A DNA stretch of 64,000 nt, taken from assembly GCF_937616625.2 (NCBI RefSeq), contig NC_065573.1, positions 14,957,001-15,021,000 on the forward strand. The letters are read 5' to 3'. Below, one piece after another: positions 57,931-64,000 of this stretch (the first letter of the stretch is position 1; every line of letters begins with the position of its first letter). This stretch comes from Mercurialis annua (lineage: Eukaryota; Streptophyta; Magnoliopsida; Malpighiales; Euphorbiaceae). The notes under the pieces were generated by a model that was not told the origin of the DNA, ran no database searches, and saw only the letters and a program-made list of their open reading frames with translations. The position numbers were made by a program, and so were the translations under genes.

Positions 57931-59812
57931 CACCTATTGTCCGAACAGAAAAAAGAGTGATAAAAAATTGAAGTGTCTGATGATAATTTTCAAACACTCG
58001 TCTGGGTGACGAGTTCGATATCCGCGGATATTAAACTCTCTAAATCACTAGACTTTTCTCAAATTAAAAAAGGCCACTAACAAACTTTTCTTATAAAATA
58101 GTTACTGAAATATACTTTTTGCTATAAAAATGTTTACGTTGTTACAAAAAAAACACTAAATTTTTCGTGAATCGCAAAAACGTCACTTGGTTATACCTTT
58201 TATTACAAAACTGTCACTGAATTATGCGCTTTTTAGTACTTTTGGCTTGCCACATAAATAAAAATGTTGTATTTTAACGTGAAAACGATACGTTTTATAT
58301 AGGTGAACCCCTTTATAACAAAAGGTATAGTTCAATGATTGTTTCGTAACAAAAGTTTGTTTAATGACCTTTATGTAATTTGAAAAATACTTGGTGAGCT
58401 GCAGAGTTTAATATCTGTGATCCGCTTGTTAGAATTCGAGTGGACTAGATTGTCATACAACGACAAACTTGAACGACTAAAGTTTAGTTGTCGCAAATAA
58501 TCCATAAAATCCAAAGAGATTAGGATTTAAGTCTAAAAAATTGGACTAATTACAATGGCTTAGAAGTTTTAGGGCCAATTTACAGATTTGACTGACGAAA
58601 TTGCCCAAAACAAACCTTAGTGGTCCTGAAAATCTTTGTAATACTTTTAAGGACCAAAACAGCCTTTTTACCACCTTTTTCATGACATTATAACTAGTAC
58701 GAAACATTGTAAGGAATTAACCTAAATTACAATTTAAACCTAACTTAAACTCTATCCTATACCTAACCTTAACCTACATACCTCTTTAAATAGTACAATT
58801 AAAAAAAGGAGGGAAACATAAACAGACATGATCAACCACAAACCCTAATTTTGCACAAACAATCCCTATATATACTACTCTTGGCCAAACTATACACCCA
58901 CATACACCAAATCTCAGTCAATCATGCAAATCAAATCTAACTTCTATGCTTCAGATCTACAAATATTTACAACTGCACAACGATCCGCACTAGATTCTAC
59001 ATTCGAATCTCTAGAAAAAAAAAACTCCAGGACTCAGAACGGTATATTTGAGAATCCTAAATTCATATCCTATCACATAATTATTGCCTATATGCATGTT
59101 GTTTTTATTCTAAATCAATAAAATGCATGATTAGGTTTTATTTTTTGTTCTAGCAATAAATTGCTATAACTGTCGTTACTATCATGATTTTCCATGCTTT
59201 TCGCTTTAAATCTATATTTAGGGTGTTTGTATTGCCATTAAACATACGATTTTAGTTTGTTTTGATTTCCAGCAACTTATTACGTGTTATTTGTCGATTT
59301 TGGTACGTTTTTCAGTGAAATCCAAATTCGGGAGTCCCCTGACCTTCTGATGCCGCCGGTGTGGAGTGGTGGAATTAGCGCCATGGTGCCTTCGTTTTTC
59401 AGCTCATCCAAATTTTTGACCTGGCTTCCAGACCTTTGTTCCGCGTTTCCGGGTTCATTCGGGCTAGGAATCGCCCTCAGTTCGAGCTCACATGCTTGTA
59501 ATTGGTTGTAGGATTTATTTTTGTAATTATCTCGTCAATTCCAACTCAGCTCCTTTCAGCCACGTCAAATATAGTGGCGCTTGACATGTTATCATGGGCT
59601 TCGAAGCCCATCCGCCATCCCAACAACTTCCAGTGCGTTTTTTGCTTCGTTCTGACCCGTATTAGCCGAGTTCGATTAAGGCCGGTGGACTCGATTTGAC
59701 CAGAGACCAACTATTATGTTTTGACCAGATCCCGAATCTAATTGTAGTGACAAACAAACGACAGACAACTGCTAGACATTCAAAAAAGAGGTTTAAAAGT
59801 ACCTTGCCTCAA
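57925..59812 (+). mobile_element. T-family LTR copy 5, 3'-truncated, with a MITE insertion
   Basis: It starts TGTAGACACCTATTGTCC and follows the T order: ATTGAAGTGTCTGATGATAA, TGGGTGACGAG, interruption (58026-58416), TTAGAAGTTTTAGGGCCAAT and a TATA-like CTATATATACTAC (58866). A leader with CACACCAAATC, GATCCGC..GATTC and a modest GC-rich core (59345-59400) follow. It ends near 59812 after GAGGTTTAAAAGTACCTT. Confidence 0.82.
58026..58416. mobile_element. Mutator-like MITE inside T copy 5
   Basis: GGATATTAAACTCT at the left mirrors AGAGTTTAATATCT at the right. Further in, AAAAAAGGCCACTAACAAAC mirrors GTTTGTTTAATGACCTTTA. The flanks GATATCCGC (58017-58025) and GTGATCCGC (58417-58425) fit a 9-bp duplication with two differences, and the T LTR continues across. 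It is non-coding. Confidence 0.75.
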
Positions 59813-60131
59813 GTTTTTAGTATAATTTTAAGGATCGAAATATCTCCAAAAGAATGTGTCTGTATGGAGTATCTACATGAACATAGTTCTTTCAAAACAA
59901 ATGCTTGTGTGCTAGCACTTTTACTTCTCCAAAAAATTTCAAGTGTGATATTTCTTATTTCCTGAGATGTGTTTGTGTTTTACTATATGGAAAAACACAT
60001 ATTTAAAATCCTAGAGTTAAGTTTGTTTTTATCAGCATTCAACTTAATTAGGGTTGAGTTATTAAAAACACGTTTTCAACTCAATTGAAACACTACGTTT
60101 TTAACAAGTCTACACATTCGTATATATCAAC

Positions 60132-60440
60132 ACTTAAGTGGCAATATGCCCCTAAACTTGTAAGCAATAGACAATTAACACATAAATTAACTTTGTGGGC
60201 AAATCAGTAAACGAACTTGATGATTATAGGCAATTTGCCCATTTTGGCAAATTTCCCCCTCAATTTGTAAGTTAATTGTTTCTTAAATTGGTAATTTGCC
60301 CCCTTAATTTGTAAGTTAATTTGTCAAAATGGGCTAATTGCCTATATTCACCAAGTTCGTGTACTGATTTGCCAATAAAATTAATTTATGTGTTAATTGC
60401 CCATTGCTTACATGTTGAAGGGGCAAATCGCTACTTAAGT
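60132..60440. mobile_element. Fold-back MITE with ACTTAAGT ends
   Basis: ACTTAAGTGGCAATATGCCC at the left mirrors GGGCAAATCGCTACTTAAGT at the right, and pairing continues for about 130 bp (AATTAACACATAAATTAA, GGGCAAATCAGTA, GGCAATT). It is almost a complete hairpin. The flanks share TATCAA on both sides. It is non-coding. Confidence 0.8.
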
Positions 60441-60856
60441 CTATCAATCAATCCTCCTTTTGATATATATAAATTGTCAATATTCAAAAGAAAATACTAA
60501 AAGAAAATTCTTATCTTTTATTAAAAAAATTGATTAATTAATTGTTACATATATTTAAAATAACATTTTCTATTTATTAGTATTATTGTACAATTATGAT
60601 TAGAGATATATAATTTGAATATCTCTTAATTAAATCTAAAGATTCTACTACTAATTTTATATGAGGACTTCGAGATCAAATAAAATATGTTTCTTTCTCA
60701 TTTAAGAAGCGAAAGATGGGTAGAGAAGTAACACATACTCGATGACCTTAAAACAATTAACATTCAAACAATTTATCATAAAATAAAATAATAATAAAAA
60801 TTCCAATTTGTTATTAGTAAAAATGATAAATTCAATATACAGTCAAACATAATTGA
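60441..60856. other. AT-rich intergenic DNA
   Basis: No gene or repeat recognised. Confidence 0.5.
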
Positions 60857-60916
60857 TCACTAACACTTTTATCTCTAAATTCCCACCAACGTGTTATACC
60901 AACTCCTAAGAAATGT

Positions 60917-61243
60917 ATCGTTGCAGAACCAGCTGGCAATCCTTTTCCACCTGCTTTCCGTGATAAGAGATCATTCGCTGATGTCATTTGCAATTCTGAA
61001 CTTGTTACAACTTCTTTTGCATATGAAGATAGCGAGGCCGTTGCCGAATACAAAGAATGGTTATTATCAATCAGTTATTGTCAAGCTTTATTCCAATATC
61101 ACAAATCATGGAGATAAATTCTTCTCTTTCTAATCTGAACAAAAATTTCAAAAAGGTTTCAGGATACATATATTATGTTGGTTTTTCCTTCTCCTTCAGA
61201 TGCATTTTCTTTCAAGCATAGCTAAGTCGGTTCTTATCCCAAA
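60917..61243 (+). pseudogene. Unidentified gene-like segment, copy 2 of the duplication
   Basis: The longer-reading copy. The plus frame is open from 60857 to the TAA at 61115-61117: PTPKKCIVAEPAGNPFPP, then AFRDKRSFADVICNSELV and EDSEAVAEYKEWLLSISYC. The minus frame 60832-61053 is also open (FLGVGITRWWEFRD, then SRKAGGKGLPAGSATIHF). Both read like protein rather than random AT-rich translation, but I recognise neither. The homology with copy 1 extends past the plus-strand stop into AT-rich DNA, so the duplicated block includes non-coding flank. Confidence 0.5.
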
Positions 61244-61389
61244 CTACTCAAGCATTGTTCCTCGGTACAACCTCATTCTTCCTTAACTTATCATCATACT
61301 TGATTAAGCATATATACTCTTTTTTCTGGTCTGACCATTTTTTCATGTCGATTGGAAATTTGTTGGGTGCACCTATTAAAGTGAATAAC

Positions 61390-61850
61390 AAGATATTATG
61401 CAAAGGTTGTCATTTGACCGTATATATTTGGATAAACAAATCGTCATGACAATGATATGTGTATTTTATCGGACAAAGTGTTCATTTATTACATATTGTC
61501 CTAGATCATGTTGTGAAAATATTTATCCTTAACTGTTAAAAATATGAGTGATAAATTCATTTATGCGCAAGGGCACCCAGATTCGAATCTATAGAGCAAT
61601 CTAAATACTAGTTCGCAATTTGTTGATTTTACGACTGGAGTATCACATTATTCAAAATCATCATTACTATTTATTCCCCAAATTAATATGAATTACTAAT
61701 GAGTGAAGTTAGCGAGACTCATGTTACCTGATAGAGATCGGAATAAACATAGACATTCATTAGTTGAGTAGGTCAAACAATGATACTAGATGACTTGTAC
61801 ATGATATATAAAATGACCATTGAATTTGCGTACTATAGAAATTTGAACAC
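61390..61850 (+). mobile_element. Diverged copia LTR fragment, related to 4151-5195
   Basis: It shares in order TATATTTG, AAGTGTTCATTTATTACATA, GAATTACTAATGAGTGAAGT and GAGATCGGAATAAACATA. ACTAGATGACTTGTACATG, matching the copia 3' LTR at 4200-4600, follows. No coding part is adjacent. Borders are approximate. Confidence 0.65.
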
Positions 61851-62214
61851 TCAAAATCTTGAAATTATTTAATGAGTGGAATTGAATAACTGGTGAATTT
61901 CATTTGCTGAAAGAAGTTGATAATTGTAAAGATTAAACTTATAAACTACACACAGGGAAAAGTGGAACCTTTTTCTCTACAAAATCTGCAGCCGAATGTA
62001 CTAAATAAAACATTTACCTTCTCTGAGATTGCGCTTTACATCGGTTAAACTATTACCTCCCATTTTACCACATGACGCCAATTTCTAGCTTGACCTAAAA
62101 CATCTGATTTGGGAACATGGAGCACCATTGCGCGCCAAAGAATGACCCCATCAGCAAGTGTAGTATGCATTGCTTATGGCACAATTAGTGAGACAGATTG
62201 GAGTAAAAATTGAT

Positions 62215-64000
62215 TCATCCATTGTATGTATATACTGGTATTTGCCAATTCTTGGTGTTCTTCTTAGGATCATCAGTAAGGCTCAGATCCGCATCATCTT
62301 CCTTGAATGTTCTAATCGACGTTTTTGCACCCATTATTATAAGCCTCTCAATCATAAATAGTTGGTAATTATTCTCAATCAACGGATCCAATATCCAGCT
62401 ATAGTTCGATGAATATGCCAATTTGTATCTGCAATATTAACCAAAAATTACAAGAGTTAAAGTTCACTTGATTATGTATGTCCTTTTTCATAGGAAAAAA
62501 CAAAGCAAAAATATATCCCTATTGAACTTAGCTGAACATATTTACATAGTTGTCAAAAGGCGCTAGTAGGCGAGGGTTGTGCTGCGCCTGAGAAACACCT
62601 CAGGCGACCACCTTCATCCTGGCGCACCTCAGGCACACTTAAGTGAGAAGCACAGTAAAAATAAGCTTGCGCCTCGCGCTATATGAGGCCCCTTGCACAT
62701 TAGGTGCGCCTAGCGCCTTAACAACCATGCATATATTTAAATACAAAATTTAGCAGCCAGGACCAGAAACATTATACTAGGTATGATCGATGGAATGCAG
62801 ACCCGAAAATGCAGTGTCTCGTTCACATTTGAGATTCCTGATCTTCTAAAATAGATTAACCATCCTGTTTACAAGACGGAGTCCCATGTCTAAGACAACC
62901 CACTTGTAATCTATTTTCAATTTCATAAAAGCATATATTGACGTAGAAATTGACTTCTATATTTAATTTAGTCATTCCTAGTAAATAAGCTGCTCTGTCA
63001 GAAGAGGCATCATTAATAAACCTTTTATGAGCTATGTTACATGGAAATAGAAACGCTGAACTGGAAGAAACTGGTGAAACATCATTTTTTACAAGGATAG
63101 AATATAAATTTAGAGTTTTGGAGTTTCAAAGAAGCTGAAACATAGGGAATCAATAAGTTTCCGAGCAATATAGTTTGCGGTCAGCAAATTTAATTTATTA
63201 TGCTTGACCTCCGGATGTCAAAATCCAAAGAAAACAATGAAATTGCCTACATCTACATCTATAAGCAGATAGAGGGAGAGTTTGGTGGTAGGAAAAGATA
63301 TACGGTGACTGATTATGTACATGATTGAAAAGGGGTGATTACATCTGATATCAATAATAAGCTCAACTGAAAATTTGAAATAAACAAACATTCAAACTAA
63401 TTATCGTAGAAGTTTGCAAACATTGTCAAGCATGAGCTTGCATTTGATTTCTTTCTCAATGAGGTATAAACACAGAGGTGATAACAAGAGATGGTTAAAA
63501 TTGAGTAACATAGTTGATTGCAGCAGACATCAGTCAGCATACATTAATGGAACGTTACCACTTCCAAACTCTTTGGATTGAAGTGTTTCAAATATTTTGA
63601 TCTACAGTTTAATTTTATCATACAACATTTGCCTACTGTTTGATATTTTGCCAGGGTGAACCAAGTCAGGTATAAAGGAAGCATCTATATATAAAAAAGT
63701 TAAACTGGACGTTAAAATATACGTTCTTTTATCGTTTCAACGTCGTTCCATTTCTGTTATTTAATGACTTATTTATATTATAAAATAAGAAATAATTGGA
63801 TTTGTATCCCAAACAAACATCATTAGTAATGCTAATTCATGCAAATCTTATTAAGCATGAGAAGAATACCTGACAGAGAGAGGTGAGAAGAATCCTGGAG
63901 TTTTCTCATTTGAAGCAATAAAAAGAGTTCGTCCTCGTGGGACACACTTTTCAATCCTGTGAAGCATAAACTCTGGGCGCGTGTCCCTGTCCAGATGAGG
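62215..64000 (-). CDS. O-fucosyltransferase family protein, 3' end (two exons, partial)
   Basis: Exons join complement(62215-62428, 63870-64000), and the gene continues past the right edge. The first exon reads PHLDRDTRPEFMLHRIEKCV, then RTLFIASNEKTPGFFSPL. The donor is CTGTCAG|GTATTC. The acceptor is TTAATATTGCAG at 62429-62430, and the split Arg codon (AG|A) joins in frame. The last exon reads YKLAYSSNYSWILDPLIEN, NYQLFMIERLIIMGAKTSIR, TFKEDDADLSLTDDP and WQIPVYTYNG, then TGA at 62215-62217. This is the C-terminal part of plant GDP-fucose protein O-fucosyltransferase-like (GT65-related) proteins. They are type II Golgi membrane proteins thought to act in wall-glycan or protein fucosylation. 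The RTLxIAxNE block is typical of the family. Exact substrate is unknown. Confidence 0.88.
62429..63869 (-). other. Last intron of the O-fucosyltransferase gene
   Basis: A 1441-bp intron with GT..AG borders and a T-rich acceptor side (CTTGTAATTTTTGG..TTGCAG). It contains the MITE at 62545-62729 close to its 3' end. Short open frames inside (for example about 62930-63070, minus) do not share the splice phase and are not taken as exons. Confidence 0.8.
62545..62729. mobile_element. Small TIR MITE in the O-fucosyltransferase intron
   Basis: The left end CATAGTTGTCAAAAGGCGCT mirrors the complement of the right end, CATGGTTGTTAAGGCGCTAG. The interior is rich in GGCGC/GCGCC. The flanks ACATATTTA and GCATATATTTA may be an eroded duplication. 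It lies about 115 bp upstream of the splice acceptor. Confidence 0.75.

Noticed and set aside
62030..62180. Minus-strand frame reading LADGVILWRAM..VPKSDVLG as a further O-fucosyltransferase exon
   Set aside because: The family C-terminus ends at the stop at 62215, and this stretch has no acceptor in phase. It is taken as 3' UTR.
62930..63070. Minus-strand frame (SSSSAFLFPCNIAHKRF) as an exon
   Set aside because: The exons at 63870-64000 and 62215-62428 join perfectly with a split Arg codon, leaving no room for an in-between exon.

Overview
This is a gene-poor, transposon-rich stretch of a flowering-plant nuclear genome, probably a eudicot. It is AT-rich and carries plant Ty1/copia, Tat-type Ty3/gypsy and L1-type LINE sequences, plus Stowaway, hAT and Mutator-like MITEs. 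The only host gene I can name is the 3' end of an O-fucosyltransferase-family gene on the minus strand at the right edge (62215-64000). I cannot name the species.

Layout. 1-5195: a decayed copia element split by a 3.0-kb solo LTR (family G) with a 5-bp target duplication. 5200-12402: LTR fragments of family T (starts TGTAGACACC) and family G, with one T solo LTR inserted inside another; both have target duplications. 12789-18256: long inverted-repeat elements and MITEs, including a Stowaway inside a hAT MITE. 18257-23893: a decayed plus-strand LINE. 24394-35043: a gag-less Tat-lineage gypsy element with protease, RT, two RNase H domains, integrase and an antisense extra ORF. A second G solo LTR interrupts that antisense ORF. 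35044-36342: a truncated T LTR. 36390-41507: a better preserved minus-strand LINE. 41508-46430: AT-rich DNA with two inverted-repeat elements. 46431-49807: a third G solo LTR. 49813-52530: AT-rich DNA, a MITE, a promoter-like segment and a CpG-rich 18-bp minisatellite. 52532-59812: two more T LTRs cut by Mutator-like MITEs, plus a G fragment. 57303-57623 and 60917-61243: a duplicated unidentified gene-like segment. 62215-64000: the O-fucosyltransferase gene.

The most unusual signals are structural. (1) The three G solo LTRs carry, at a corresponding internal site, arrays of short perfect palindromes whose sequences differ completely: GTGCACG units, CTGTGCG units, and a tiled run of GC-rich hairpins. 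(2) Comparable arrays of back-to-back palindromes sit inside unrelated inverted-repeat MITEs. (3) One T LTR has a textbook heat-shock element just upstream of its TATA box, an arrangement like that of heat-activated plant retrotransposons. All reading was by eye, so borders marked approximate are uncertain.
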